Shown: positions 1 through 10,604 of the stretch, piece after piece
Position numbering within the stretch: the first letter of the stretch is position 1
Layout of the letters: each line of letters opens with the position of its first letter
Assembly (NCBI GenBank): GCA_958496175.1
Contig: OY292280.1
Coordinates: 7,812,001-7,876,000, forward strand
Origin: Sisyra terminalis
Taxonomy: Eukaryota > Arthropoda > Insecta > Neuroptera > Sisyridae
Direction: 5' to 3'
Length of the DNA stretch: 64,000 nt
Notes under the pieces: model-generated
Database searches by the model: none
What the model was told of the DNA's origin: nothing
What the model saw: the letters and a program-made list of their open reading frames with translations, nothing else
Translations under genes and position numbers: made by a program

Positions 1-149
1 ATAAAACGCATTTCTTCCCCAAAACCAATGAAAAGTGAAAGAAAATTTAACTTCACAAAACAAAAAAAAATGGCAATAACTCTAACAAGACTTTTTCTAA
101 AATCAAATTTGATCTTTTCGCTGAATTACGAATTGAATTCTACTAACCA

Positions 150-177
150 CTGAGGAAGATTGCTTGGCAATCGAAAT
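150..177 (+). other. CTGAGGA-hairpin-GAAAT motif
   Basis: CTGAGGA is followed by one unpaired A, a perfect 6-bp hairpin (GATTGC, loop TTG, GCAATC) and GAAAT. The same 28 bases recur at 24683-24710 in another repeat. The layout resembles the core of a hammerhead ribozyme (CUGAUGA, stem II, GAAA), but with U7 changed to G and no visible stems I or III, so cleavage is unlikely. It probably marks a fragment of a dispersed retroelement or SINE. The rest of bases 1-454 holds nothing else I recognise. Confidence 0.45.
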
Positions 178-454
178 ATGTCAAAAATTTATTTGAATTT
201 TGTAAATTATATAAAATGAATAAGACTACAATTTATGAAATATATTAAACAGTTTCCCTATTATTTTTTTGTTTTACATTAAACCGGAAAAAATTTAGGG
301 TTGTTAGTAGGCTGGGGCAAAAAACTTGATATTATCACTAACCACTAAAATACAATATGATCGGAGGACTTTTCCGATTGTGAACCGGAATTGTTCCGCT
401 CCATAAACAATCGTCTATATTCAATCACAGTAATACATACCGATGTATGTATAT

Positions 455-1144
455 TAGGGTGTCCGTTATTTCCCAAATTGATTTTTTTATAGCGATCGCC
501 CACTGAATTTTTAGTTTAAGATATAAAAAAATTATCCGATACAATTAAGCTCATAATTTCTTGATTAAACCGTGCCGGAATCATGTTACTTTTACCATTT
601 AAATAGCATGGCATTATTTGACTTTTTAGTTTTAATTTTTTTTCTGAGAAACAAATGAATGAAAAGATTTAAAGTTAAATTATTCTAACGTATAATTAAA
701 TGCTCTACAAAAAAGGTATCTTATGAATTTTCGATTAAATCACTCCATTAAAAGTTATTGAACATTTAACTTGTGTTTAATATAAATGTTGCAATATTTT
801 CAACTTTTTGCACATTTTTACTTTTTTTAACTATAAAATCATTGGAAGAGAAGATAAAAATTATTATCGTTAGAGCGCAAGTGATTATTTGTGTTAATTT
901 TAAGGCTTGAATTGAAAATTAAACAAAAAAATCATTTTTTGACAATTAAAACAGGTGACATAAGATCCGAATTGGCTCTAGTCGTGAAATTCAATTTATC
1001 CAGGATAAATTTTCGAACTTTAATCAATATTTTGTACCTACGAAGTAAATTTCATAGTAATTAATGAAACTATCGACAAAAGCTCAATTAAAATTCGAAT
1101 TTTTACCATTTCACCTGACGCCATCTATGAGAAATTTCTTCGTC
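455..1144. mobile_element. Foldback element FB1, copy 1 (left arm and loop only)
   Basis: It starts TAGGGTGTCCGTTATTTCCC and runs collinear with the copy at 18098 through the left arm and the loop, up to the block ending near 1142 (ACCTGACGCCATCTATG...). The right arm is absent; a different palindrome (1145-1721) follows directly. No coding capacity is seen. TAGGG fits the YARNG start typical of hAT termini, and two related elements in the window show 8-bp target duplications, so a hAT-type non-autonomous foldback is inferred. The 8 bases before it (ATGTATAT) end in AT, as do most other left flanks of this group. Confidence 0.7.
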
Positions 1145-1721
1145 GCGTCAATCCTGTCAAACTATCTAGGTAAAAAAAGTTATCTGCACATATATTTATA
1201 GAAAATCAAATTCTCTACAAAAAAGGTAGATTTATCTTTTTTATTTTGGAATTTTGTATCTAACGAACAAATTAATGAGAGATGAGCAATAGAGATTCTT
1301 GAAGGAAATTTAATGTTCTATAAAAAAGGTCTCTTTATATTTTAACATAAAATTACTTTTTCAAAAGTTATTCACAATTAAAGTTGAAGGAAAAATTAAA
1401 TTATTGTTTTTTTCGTTGTTGAACCAATTTTGAAAGAGTGATTTTATGTAAAAACGTTAAGAGACCATTTTTGTAGAACATTTAATTCCCTTCAAGAATC
1501 TATATTGTTCATTTCTATATATATATATTTGTTCGTTAGTTACAAAATTCCAAAATAAAGAAGATAAATCTAAAAATTATATCAATGTCTGAAGCTTGAT
1601 TATTCAGAAACGGCGTGTCTAGCAAAAATTTTCTAGAAGACTTTTTTTGTAGGGAATTTGATTTTCTATAAATATATATCTAGATGATTTTTTTACCTTG
1701 ATAGTTTGACAGCATTGACGC
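1145..1721. repeat. Foldback element FB5 (about 577 bp palindrome)
   Basis: The left arm begins GCGTCAATCCTGTCAAACTATC and its reverse complement, with a few changes, ends at 1721. The arms pair outward from a centre near 1400-1420. Each arm holds two copies of the CTCTACAAAAAAGGT-type core (1209, 1318, and complements near 1465 and 1645). There is no open frame of note and no clear target duplication. It abuts FB1 copy 1, so it may have inserted into, or replaced, the right half of that copy. Confidence 0.6.
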
Positions 1722-1737
1722 AAAAATGAAAGCACAA

Positions 1738-1862
1738 ATAAAAAATCGAAATTAAACATGATTGACCTCTTAATATTAGTATTAAGGGCTCAAACCTTCC
1801 GATATTTTTTTTTTGTCACCTTGAACAATATTTTCGATATGTTTTTCAAAAAAAAAAAAATA
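1738..1862. repeat. Fragment of the foldback FB4/FB3 type end
   Basis: This stretch carries CTCTTAATATTAGTATTAAG, a GGGCTCAAAC block and a long T tract followed by GTCA...AACAATATTTTCGAT. It matches the right end of FB4 near 28640-28735 and more weakly FB3 near 39490-39560. It is a truncated end without its partner arm. Confidence 0.5.
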
Positions 1863-1932
1863 GTCGATTTTTGTGGTCTAATCTAATACACATAAGCAAA
1901 TAGCTCACTCAATTACAAGCGTAGTTATGTGA

Positions 1933-2029
1933 ATTCCGTCAGTTTATAATATAACGCGTTAGATTATACACTAACGGTTGGTTAGGTTAGATTGTAATTT
2001 AACGACAATAGATTATAAACTGACGGAAT
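1933..2029. repeat. 97-bp miniature inverted repeat
   Basis: ATTCCGTCAGTTTATAAT at 1933-1950 is repeated as a perfect reverse complement at 2012-2029 (18 bp arms) around a 61-bp loop. The loop holds further small symmetries around TAACGCGTTA and CACTAACGG. It could be a very small MITE or a structured RNA locus. No second copy was noticed in the window. Confidence 0.6.
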
Positions 2030-2440
2030 GTACAATTTTACGATATTGTGTATTATTATTTAAAGAAAAAAATATGTAAGTATATTTAATTGGTGGTAAA
2101 TGCGATCGAAAAAAATCGAAATATGTTTTATAAATTTTGATGGTTTTATGAGATATGTTGCATCCCTAGTCATACCTCTTAGAGCCGATATTTTCACTGA
2201 TGGATAGATTGACTATATTCTTAAATTACTATAAATACTAATATTTATCCTTCAGATAACATTTTATCCGGAGAATGGGGAAAACATGTAAAAACAGTAA
2301 TATGTGTTGGATTTATCTAACAGATAAATTTTTATCTGACAGCTAACTTAAGAATATTTTGCTAAGTATTTAATTTATTTCCGAGTCACAATAAATTATT
2401 GGATAATAATATATGTCTTATGAGACTCAATTTCTCTTTT

Positions 2441-2485
2441 ATTACGACGCGTTTCAACATTTTTTAACTGTCATCATCAGGTAAT
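2441..2485 (-). ncRNA. Hammerhead-ribozyme-like motif (better copy)
   Basis: On the minus strand the order is: ATTAC (stem I 5' side), CTGATGA core, one extra U, stem II (GACA with TGTT, plus TT/AA after a bulged G), GAAA core, stem III of two pairs (AC with GU around a GC loop), C at the cleavage position, then GTAAT closing a 5-bp stem I. All core residues match the hammerhead consensus. The one departure is the extra U between A9 and stem II, which may weaken or abolish activity. Comparing the two arms suggests an ancestral stem II of GACAGTT with AACTGTC. Confidence 0.5.
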
Positions 2486-2500
2486 CTTTTTTATTTTTAG

Positions 2501-2545
2501 ATTACCTGATGATGACAGTTAAAAACTATGGAAATGCGTCGTAAT
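2501..2545 (+). ncRNA. Hammerhead-ribozyme-like motif (decayed arm copy)
   Basis: This is the opposite-arm counterpart of the motif at 2441-2485. ATTAC/GTAAT stem I, the CTGATGA core and GAAA are kept. Stem II keeps AGTT with AACT, but stem III now has a U-G pair (GAAATGCGTC) and stem II has a C-A mismatch. The two copies point away from each other from the palindrome centre. Confidence 0.4.
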
Positions 2546-2751
2546 AAAGAAGAAATTGAGTCTCTTAAGACATATATTACTATCCATTAATTTATTGTGA
2601 CTTGGAAATAAATAAAATACTTAGCAAAATATTCTTAAGTTAGCTGTCAGATAAAAATTTATCTGTTAGATAAATCCCACACATATTACTGTTTTTACAT
2701 GTTTTCCCCATTCTCCGGATAAAATGGTATCTGAAGGATAAATATTAGTAT

Positions 2752-3542
2752 CCAAAAGGGAAAAGATTGACCTTTAGTACCTACTAAGATATCTTAAGTA
2801 ACATCATTAACATACAAATGATAAACTTACCTGAAGACGAGAGCTTTCTTAAAATCCGTTGAAGCTTTTTCGCAATTGGGCACTAAAATCGCCACAGTTC
2901 ATTTGTCCTATAACGAATAACGACATATCGGAAAACTTGGAAAATATTACAAACTAAACTTTCGTTCGTATTGCAAACATATGTCACACGCACAAATCTT
3001 GAATCACACCACTTGCAACTATAATGTCAAAAGCACACTGTCTTTAATCGAGCTTTTTCCAACTTGATCAATCTGATACTTGGAGGGTGGAAATATTCGT
3101 TGATTTTTGCGTCTGATAGGGAATTTGCTCACATGAAAAATTGGAAAATTAAACGGCAAAATGATTGAATAGAAATTGTGGAACGTATATGTGGTGCACA
3201 CAAAGCTTTAGTTGAACAAATTATAGATAAGGGTGGGTGGAAAGGGTGAATTAAATAAACTATCTTGTGAATGTTTATGTTCAATGTTATTTTTAGTTTC
3301 GACGTTTTCCGATTACACTTGCTGATCCTTGTGCTATGTATTTTTCACTTTTTCCGTTTATGCAACGATTCCAAGCATTTCCGGAGTTTTCCACACAGTT
3401 CCGTTTATCCAGCCACACATTTACGAACTCGTTTCACTCCTGAAACAAAACAAAAATTGTTACAAAATTCGAAGAAAATTTGATCTTTCACGGGTAGCTA
3501 CTCATAGTGTCATCCCTATAGTTACATACTTCGATGTAAAGG
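2752..3542. other. No recognised feature
   Basis: Sequence between FB7 and the hAT-like element. It contains only short open frames in both directions, none with recognisable motifs or a repeat partner in the window. Confidence 0.4.
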
Positions 3543-3550
3543 GTCTAGTG

Positions 3551-4980
3551 CAGGCCTTCTTAAACTATGGGTCGCGACCCCAAATGGGGTTGCTTAGCAA
3601 AATTCTGGGGTCGCGAGAGATTTTAATGTCAAATATTGAAACAGGCACATCCATCTCATTAAATTTTTTCCTTGAACTTTATTTTAATACTTACCTACCA
3701 ATCCATGATTGCGTTCAAATATATTCAAGCGAATTAAGACGGTCCGAATTCCCTTTTATTTATGTTATTGCAAAAAGTGTAATTTTGACGAAAAACAGGC
3801 CATATAATTTTTGTAACTATAATAAATACAATTTTACAACTTTCTGTGTCATTTTTAATTTTAGATTTTTATATAGTTCTAAACGAATTCTAAAACTAAA
3901 GGATGTTTTAATTAGAGCGCAAGATTTGAATTGCGCGCCATGTTTGACAGTCATAATTGGTCATAATGTCACAAGATTATGACGTGACAAATCGAAAGTA
4001 GATAGATGGGAGTTGGTAAACATTAAATAGTAGACCATGAATAGCGAAGAAAATCCACCAATTGGATCCTTGAACAACCTGCTGATTTTGCAAACAAAAT
4101 AATTTTCAGTAATGAGGCCATGTTCGCTTCGATGGCTTCGTGAAATGGCAAAAATGTCGCATTTGGGGCTTAGAAAATCCACGAATGATTCATCAGAAAG
4201 CAATACATCCACAACGGATGACTGTATGGTGTGCATTATAGTCTGGAGGAATAATTGAACCGTTTTTCTTCGAAAACGAAGATGGTAATGCAGTAACGGT
4301 GAATGACGAACGTTATCGTGATATGATAAGAGTTCCTTGTGCCTAATTTGGAAGCTATTGATCTTGACGACTTGTGGTTTCAGCAGTACGGTGCCACATA
4401 CCATATCACTCGTGAAAAATTGATGATCTTGCACGAGTTGGCTCCTGGTCGTGTCATTCCCGATTTGGTGACCAGAATTGGCCTATACGCTGTTGCGATT
4501 TAATGCCTTTAGATTTTTGACAATGGGATTATCTGGAGTTACAGGTTTATGTCAATAAGCCTGTAACCATCGAAGCATTGAAAGCCGATATTAGTCGCTG
4601 TATCAATGAAATAGCACCACATGTATTCAATAACGTTATTGAAAATCCGTCAAAATGGTATGCAAATGCCAGCAAAGCCGTGGCGGCCATTTGAAAAAAA
4701 ATTGTTTCATACATAATTCCTAAATGTATATTTTCTAAATCAATAAACATTTCAATACTTTGCTATCGAAAGCCATGTTTTATTGAACACTGAAAACTTG
4801 AACTCTTATTGAAACATCGTTTATATGTACTTTATATGTATATGTAATTATGTATATTGTTACCTAATAAATAAATCATCAAAAAGTATTTATTTATCTT
4901 TCTTTTATATTTGTGTGGGGTCGCTAGGAATCTCGTTATCATAAATGGGGTCGTGAATGAAAAAAGTTTAAGAAGCCCTG
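3551..4980. mobile_element. hAT-like DNA transposon, non-autonomous, with nested remains
   Basis: The left end reads CAGGCCTTCTTAAACTATGG followed by GTCGCGACCCC. The right end, read in reverse, is CAGGGCTTCTTAAACTTTTT followed at a short distance by CACGACCCC. These are typical hAT-type inverted termini. The flanks give an imperfect 8-bp target duplication, GTCTAGTG at 3543-3550 and GTCTGGCG at 4981-4988 (6 of 8 match), the duplication length of hAT elements. No hAT transposase is present. A decayed Tc1/mariner transposase lies inside at about 4045-4720, so the interior is either a nested insertion or captured sequence. The frame open over 3329-3982 crosses the left terminus and is judged fortuitous. 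Confidence 0.8.
4045..4720 (+). pseudogene. Tc1/mariner (IS630-type) transposase remnant
   Basis: Catalytic and C-terminal part of a Tc1/mariner superfamily transposase that would cut and paste its own element. Recognisable blocks in order: RRKSTNWILEQPADFANKII near 4045, CRIWGLENPRMIHQ near 4155, PQRMTVWCAL near 4210, FFFENEDGNAVTVNDERY near 4260, WFQQYGATYH near 4375, FGDQNWPIRCCDLMPLDF near 4470, and KPVTIEALKADISRCINEIA near 4560. The first catalytic Asp (family S-D-E-A) is Asn at 4111-4113, the second (QQDGA) is Tyr at 4387-4389, and the third Asp (PLDF) remains. A conserved Trp codon is the stop TAG at 4239-4241, and frames change near 4118, 4460 and 4660. The N-terminal DNA-binding domain is missing. 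The gene is dead. Confidence 0.88.
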
Positions 4981-4988
4981 GTCTGGCG

Positions 4989-5654
4989 GGATCCACATGG
5001 CGAGTTAGCCCCCAAATAGGAACCTATGTCGAAACTTATGTTAAAATATCGGCTTGATATACAAAAACATTTTATACACTTTTCGCGACCAAATTTCTCT
5101 TTGACCTTGAGATATGGGCAAAAATTTCCCCCCGCAATACTATTTTTCAAAGTTATATATCTCAAAAACTAATTAAGCTTGAGAAGTGAAACCAACGCGA
5201 CGCTTTAGATTATTTTACGGAATATACATATATTATTTTTTTTTTGAAATTTTTAGAAAAAAAAATTATACAGAAAAAAACCGAAAAAACAAATGAAATA
5301 ATTTTTTTTTGTGTTCTCTAAAAATGACAATCACGAAAAAAATATATTCTATGCTTATACATGAGCACTATAACTCATAAAAATTGTGTGAAAAATTAGT
5401 TGGTGCAATACTTTGAAAAAAAATAAAATGTGATTTACGTCTACTAATATACCTCGGTTTTATTTTTTTTCGAAGTTTTGCACCCAATTTTTTTTCACAA
5501 AACTTCACTAAAAAATAGGCCACATATAGGAGTAAAACATATATTATTTTCATAATTGTAAGTCCCAGGAAACACAAAAAAAAATGTTTTATTAGTTTTT
5601 TTGTTTTTCTATATTTACTTTTAAGATGATTACTTTCAAGAGTCAAAATAACTA
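4989..5654. other. No recognised feature
   Basis: Very AT-rich sequence with A and T homopolymer runs between the hAT-like element and foldback FB8. Only short frames occur and no repeat partner was recognised. Confidence 0.4.
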
Positions 5655-6281
5655 TCCCTAAAGAAAAGAGAAACTAACTAGTGTTCAATTTTTATTAAAA
5701 TAAGAATAAAAAATATTATCGTTGCTGTTATAATTTATTATAACTGGAGTACTATGCATCCCCAATTAATTCTGGGTCCATATTGACGAAATCTGAATTA
5801 CTTGGTTTTCTTCGTTTGGCTAAGAATATTATTTACTGGTTCATACCAAAATTTTTACAGGTTCTACCTAAAGAGGGCGAATAAATGAACCATCAAATAA
5901 TATTTTCAAACAATTTGTAAAATAATTACCTAATATCATTATGGTAGAAGTAAAATCAAGACATATGTATAAATAGCAAATACGGTCGTATATACAATGA
6001 TTATATTTCGAATGGTAAATATTGCAATTGTATTTTCCGTTATTCCTGTGATTCTCCATAGAAACTTTACAGCGGGATATTGTTCTTATGCAACAGCTTT
6101 TTTTTGTTATTTTTCATATGAACAATAATTATTCAGAATTCTGCGTCCTGCGAGATACTAGCTAAATTATTTTAGGTTCATAATATTTCTGTTGCAATAA
6201 ATTATAGCAGTGACGATAATTTTTTTTTATTCTTATTTTAATAAAAATTGAACACTAGTTGTTTTTTTTTCTTTTGGGATC
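5655..6281. repeat. Foldback element FB8 (about 85-bp arms)
   Basis: ACTAGTGTTCAATTTTTATT near 5678 and the bases after it recur in reverse complement at about 6195-6262, giving arms of about 85 bp around a roughly 450-bp loop. The loop carries no recognisable gene. The arm ends are A/T-rich and no clean target duplication could be fixed. It is probably a non-autonomous DNA transposon. Confidence 0.6.
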
Positions 6282-7904
6282 AATTCTTTCTGTTATCCAC
6301 AACAGAAAAAAAGACTTTTGTGCATAAATCTTTTCCAATGCTTTCAGCGTAGATGCTGTTGAGTTTTGTTTAGTTCACTTTAAATTTGTGCCTGCCTAGA
6401 TGGCGCTGGTAGCTACATCTAACGTGGCTTGTAATTTATTGTATAGTGCGCTTTTCATTTAAATACAAATCAGTGACTGGTGTTTTGTAAACGTAATATT
6501 ATTCCTGCAACTTGTTATATCTGAAACCTGTAACTTCGTCTGAGTGGCACACTTTGTAATTTTAAAACCGTTGGAGGCATTTTAAATCATTTTAAAATAT
6601 CGGGACGAAATATATATTGGAGTTTTTGGGGTAGAATATGTCATTACTGGTGCAAATAATAGAAATTTTTTTCGAGAAGACATCCCCGTTGTTTTCTATC
6701 GTTTCCCCATGTTAATTTAACATGGAACAAGCTCCTCTTCCCCAGAAAAATCGTTAAAGTGGGAACAGTCGCGCATATTTTCCCCAGACGCATTTTTATT
6801 GTTATAAATATCAGTGTTTTTTTTTTTTTTTTAGAATTTAATTCCTTAAAGATGACAATTACAAAAAATATATAAATGCTTTCGATGAATAAAAGCGTCT
6901 TATTACCACCGTAAGCTTTCTTCCCTCGTAAATTTATTTTAATAACATGATCTTCTCTCGAAAGTTTTAAAAAAGTTGTTTTTGTTTTTAATTTATTTCA
7001 TTTATATTTCTTCCATGCCCTTCCCTATGGACCGTAGAAAAAAATTGGAAAAACTCTCCTGTTGGCGCGACAATCACGCGAGGGGTTGGGAAAACCGGGG
7101 TGGCACGACACGTGGGAGAAAAGCGAGAAATTATTTTCAGCTACGTAATATTAAGTTAAATAATTTTTTCTTTGAAAACGTTTTCGTATTCGTACGATGA
7201 GGTGAAAGATGGTTTGGGGCGGTGGGGTGGGGGGTAAAGGGGGATGAAACGGGGATTATTTCCATTCGAGTTCATTTGGTATTAAGGGTACGAGATGGAC
7301 GTTGAGCCAACGACAATTCCGTTGATTTTGTTATTGGAAAATGATGCCAATAATTTTCGTTAATCAAGTTAAGAGTACAATTTTTATTGGCATTGCCGTG
7401 GAAAAGTGGAAAATCGTTTGCACACGTAAGGCCATCGGGATTTTCCCCGCTAGAGACAGCACCCATTGGCCGAAACTCGCTAATGTTATTAAGAAAGAAA
7501 TTGACTTAAAAATAAATTATATTCCCTTAGTTTGCGTCTAAAATGACAATTGATTTTCATTTAGTTTAATCAAATTTTCATTAAGCATTAAATCGACTCG
7601 ATTGAATCATTTCACAATCGGCACCCCTTCATCCCTCTACGTTTAACCCCGTAAAAAAAAATTTCCACTTATTCTAGCTGGAATAACTTCAGGGTATTTT
7701 TCCAACATTAAAATTAAAGATTCGTACAACTGAAAGAAAAATGAACAATGAAATCAATAAATGTTTTTGAAATATTTTAAGGAAAAATGTTTTCCTGAGG
7801 ATAATATGAGGCCAAACATATTTAAATCTCATTAACTTTTTGTAAATAATCTTTTCTTCAAAACAATGATGGCTTTATTTTTATATACTCAATAGTATAT
7901 ATCT
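6282..7904. other. Mostly unique sequence; repeat Z copy at about 6385-6485
   Basis: Apart from a short dispersed repeat near 6385-6485 (CTAGATGGCGCTGGTAG... then TGTATAGTGCGCTTTTCATT), which returns in reverse at 17985-18060, this stretch looks single-copy and somewhat less AT-rich than its surroundings. The short frames at 6976-7200 and 7272-7541 have no motif I recognise. It could be intronic or intergenic DNA. Confidence 0.4.
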
Positions 7905-7912
7905 TAGATATT

Positions 7913-9132
7913 ATGGTGGGTCAAAAAAATCGATTATTTTTTTTTTACAAGTGACACAGAAAAATGGGTTGCTAGACACCTTAAAAAAATTCTCACCAAG
8001 TATGAGCTCTTAATTTTAATAGGAAGATCCTCCGCATCGCAGTTGTGTATTTTTCTCTCAGTCCAATAGAAAAAAAATCATACCTCATCATTTATCGATT
8101 GTACAGAAAAATGATCTGAAAGAATTTTTTAGGAAATTTAATGCTCTACAAAAAAGGTATTTTATATTTTTTCCGTAAACCTCACCATTTGAAAGATATT
8201 AAGGATTTAATTTTGATTATTTTAAGACAAATTTAATTTTTGTTTATGAATTTTATAACTCGACAATAAATGACTCTTTACAATGCGCAATACAAATTTT
8301 TGTTGGAAATTAACTGCTCTATAAAAATGGTTTCTAATGTTTTGGCGATTAAATTAACCCTTCAAAAGATATTCATCATCAAACTTTCATGTGTACGGAT
8401 TTTAAAAGTTTTTGATGAGATATTCAAATAATTTCAATTTAATTTATAATTTTCAAAAAAATTTCATTTTTTGTCATTAATATAAGTATTATTTGAGGTT
8501 TAATTGAAGAAAAATTTTGAAAATTTTTCCTCAATTATTCTAAACATTTCCTTTTTAATCATTAGAAATCACAATCTTAGGGAAAATTTCTCCTCTAGAA
8601 AATGTTTGTTTTGTATTTTATTTCTTCCGTTTGAATTGTGAACTAGCGCCACCAAAATTTTTAATGATGAATATCTTTTGAAGGGCTAATTTAATCGCCA
8701 AAACATTAGAAACCATTTTTATAGAGCAGTTAATTTCCAACAAAAATTTGTATTGCGCATTGTAAAGAGTCATTTATTGTCGAGTTATAAAATTCATAAA
8801 CAAAAATGAAATTTGTCTTAAAATAATCAAAATTAAATCCTTAATATCTTTCAAATGGTGAGGCTTACGGAAAAAATATAGAATACCTTTTTTGTAGAGC
8901 ATTAAATTTCCTAAAAAAAATTTTCAGAACATTTTTCTGTACAATCGATAAATGATGAGGTATGAATTTTTTTCTATTGGACTGAGAAAAAAATACAAAA
9001 CTGCGATGCGGAGGATCTTCCTATTAAAATTAAGATCTCATACTTGGTGAGAATTTTTTTAAGGTGTCTAGCAACCCATTTTTCCGCGTCACTTGTAAAA
9101 AACAAAATAATCGATTTTTTTGACCCACCCTG
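7913..9132. mobile_element. Foldback element FB2, copy 1 (complete)
   Basis: It begins TATGGTGGGTCAAAAAAATC (consensus TAGGGTGGG) and ends with the complementary GATTTTTTTGACCCACCCTG. The arms of about 500 bp pair over most of their length around an unrelated loop (about 8370-8660). Both arms carry two GCTCTACAAAAAAGGT-type cores in tandem modules. The flanks TTAGATAT (7905-7912) and GTATATAT (9133-9140) match at 6 of 8 positions and may be a worn 8-bp target duplication. The 143-codon minus-strand frame at 8974-9405 crosses the right terminus and is judged fortuitous. Confidence 0.8.
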
Positions 9133-9589
9133 GTATATATACTTGTTAAGAAATTTGAGCGCATATTTTATGAGTTGATTAGAATGTAGGTGTACAAAAA
9201 GAGTGGAGCTTATACTCCTTAAGTGGAGGACATATTGTAAATTTAGGACAATAGGGATAAAATTACAAATACTTGTTTCTGCCTGGAATAATAGAGATAA
9301 TGAGCTTGAACTCCAGGATAATATGTTAACGGATGAACTGGAGTCAAGCAATTGTTTCATATAAACAGTCCTGGTCCACTTGATCCAGGTTATGATCAAA
9401 AACACTTAATATAAACGACATTCCACACTCGAAATGATATCAAAAAATATGATTTTTTTTAATATCAAGGTTGATTCCTTTAAAAATTCTGTATTAAAAT
9501 AAAATATCAAAAAACCAACGTAAATTATCTTCCCCTCCTCCCTCAAAATCACTTTGAAATATTATAAACATAATCATTTGACACAAATT

Positions 9590-9910
9590 TTGTACAAGAA
9601 CAATAATATTAACATTGTTGGTATTCTTATCCATGGTTTTATTATGCATTAATGATTCTTATTTTCTGGATACTTTTTAATATTTGATGTTTTTATTAAA
9701 TTGTTTGTACTATGTTTCGCCACATTCGCAGCTTCTTCAGGGACTCAATTATAAACATCAAATTTTTAAATCCATGTAAAATAATCTTTCTCATAATAAT
9801 TCAATAAATTTTAAAAAATAATATTATTTAAGTAATATTAATGAATTAATAATTTAATAATATATTTGAATAATATTAATTAAAAGAATCATTAATGCAT
9901 AATAATATTA
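9590..9910. repeat. Inverted-repeat fragment with CTGAAGA hairpin
   Basis: ATTATGCATTAATGATTCTT near 9640 returns inverted near 9890-9908. Between them, minus strand 9714-9740 reads CTGAAGA, an extra A, a 5-bp stem with wobbles (GCTGC with GTGGC) and GAAAC, the same hairpin layout as at 150, 24683 and 27047. This resembles terminal regions of retroelements found in many arthropods, but no coding part remains. Bases 9133-9590 hold nothing recognised. Confidence 0.4.
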
Positions 9911-9929
9911 ACAAATATTGTATAAAGCT

Positions 9930-10075
9930 TACTGGTGGCCGAGTGGTCAATGTAACCACTTTAAAACCAATAGGTATTAGATTCAAGTAAATATTTGATA
10001 TTTCTCGATTACGGATTTTTATGAACCCTAGAGTCGTTAAAGACCTTACTAATTATATATCGTAGTTAAAAACCA
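9930..10075 (+). repeat. tRNA-derived SINE-like head
   Basis: TGGCCGAGTGG at 9936-9946 matches the pol III A box of Ser/Leu-type tRNAs, and a weak B-box-like AGATTCAAG follows about 44 bases on, a spacing seen in tRNA promoters. The downstream part (TTACGGATTTTTATGAACCC, then TAGAGTCGTTAAAGACC) also follows the tRNA-like heads at 27540 and, in reverse, at 26585, so this is one dispersed family. No cloverleaf with intact acceptor stem is seen. Confidence 0.5.
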
Positions 10076-10600
10076 ATTAAAAAAAATTTGTATACTTTCA
10101 AAAATGTTTACTTTAAGCTTATAAACAATGATGCTTCCTTCTGTTTTATATCTAATTAATCAAATTTTAACAAAAATAAGAGCTGACAATCACGTCCAAT
10201 AACAACCGGGAATAAATAAACAAATTAAAATTTTTAAATTTGAAACTATACAATATTCGACTCAATCTGACTACAAACGGTAACAAAAAGCCAAATTTCT
10301 AACGAAACATTTTTCGAAGACCGCCTGCATACTTTCGGAGGGACGTAGACCACCTGTTGGGAACCGTCATTGTATGACAACTAAAAGAGCTGGAGTTCTC
10401 CAACTCTAGTACTAAGCTAGTAGAAGCATCTTCTTTGCTGGTTACGAAAATTTAGTTGGCTTCTTGAGTTACAATCGGTGAAATAGGGACCCAGGGTACC
10501 CAAACAAAAACCGACAGTTTTAAGATTCTGTAAGCTTTGTCCTAATGAACCGTATAGAAAAAAACGGCTTGTTATTCTAAATGACATTTTATTTTTTGGT
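10076..10600. other. No recognised feature
   Basis: AT-rich sequence between the SINE-like head and repeat X copy 0. A minus-strand frame at 10417-10683 runs into repeat X and has no recognised motif. Confidence 0.35.
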
Positions 10601-10604
10601 CGAG

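Larger units (their letters stand above)
2235..2751. mobile_element. Foldback element FB7 carrying hammerhead-like motifs
   Basis: A near-perfect 517-bp palindrome. The outer ends are ATACTAATATTTATCC and its complement, and the arms meet at a 12-base T-rich spacer (2487-2498). Each arm has, next to the centre, a CTGATGA...GAAA motif (minus strand 2441-2485, plus strand 2501-2545). Internal blocks such as TTATCTAACAGATAAATTTT repeat in both arms. Penelope-like retroelements are known to carry hammerhead motifs in terminal repeats, so this may be an inverted pair of such terminal repeats. No reverse transcriptase is visible. No target duplication is evident. Confidence 0.75.

Noticed and set aside
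3329..3982. 217-codon plus-strand open frame
   Set aside because: It starts outside and runs across the left terminus of the hAT-like element at 3551, so it cannot be a gene of either, and the translation has no recognisable domain.
3961..4434. 157-codon minus-strand open frame
   Set aside because: It lies antisense to the Tc1/mariner transposase remnant, whose family motifs are clear on the plus strand.
455..9132. GAGACCTTTTTTGTAGAGC core as a coding relic (ETFFVE...)
   Set aside because: The peptide-like reading is shared, but stops fall in the same frame close by in most copies, so conservation is at the nucleotide level.
8974..9405. 143-codon minus-strand open frame
   Set aside because: It spans the right terminus of foldback FB2; the similar frame at 30577-30954 exists only because the same arm is repeated there.
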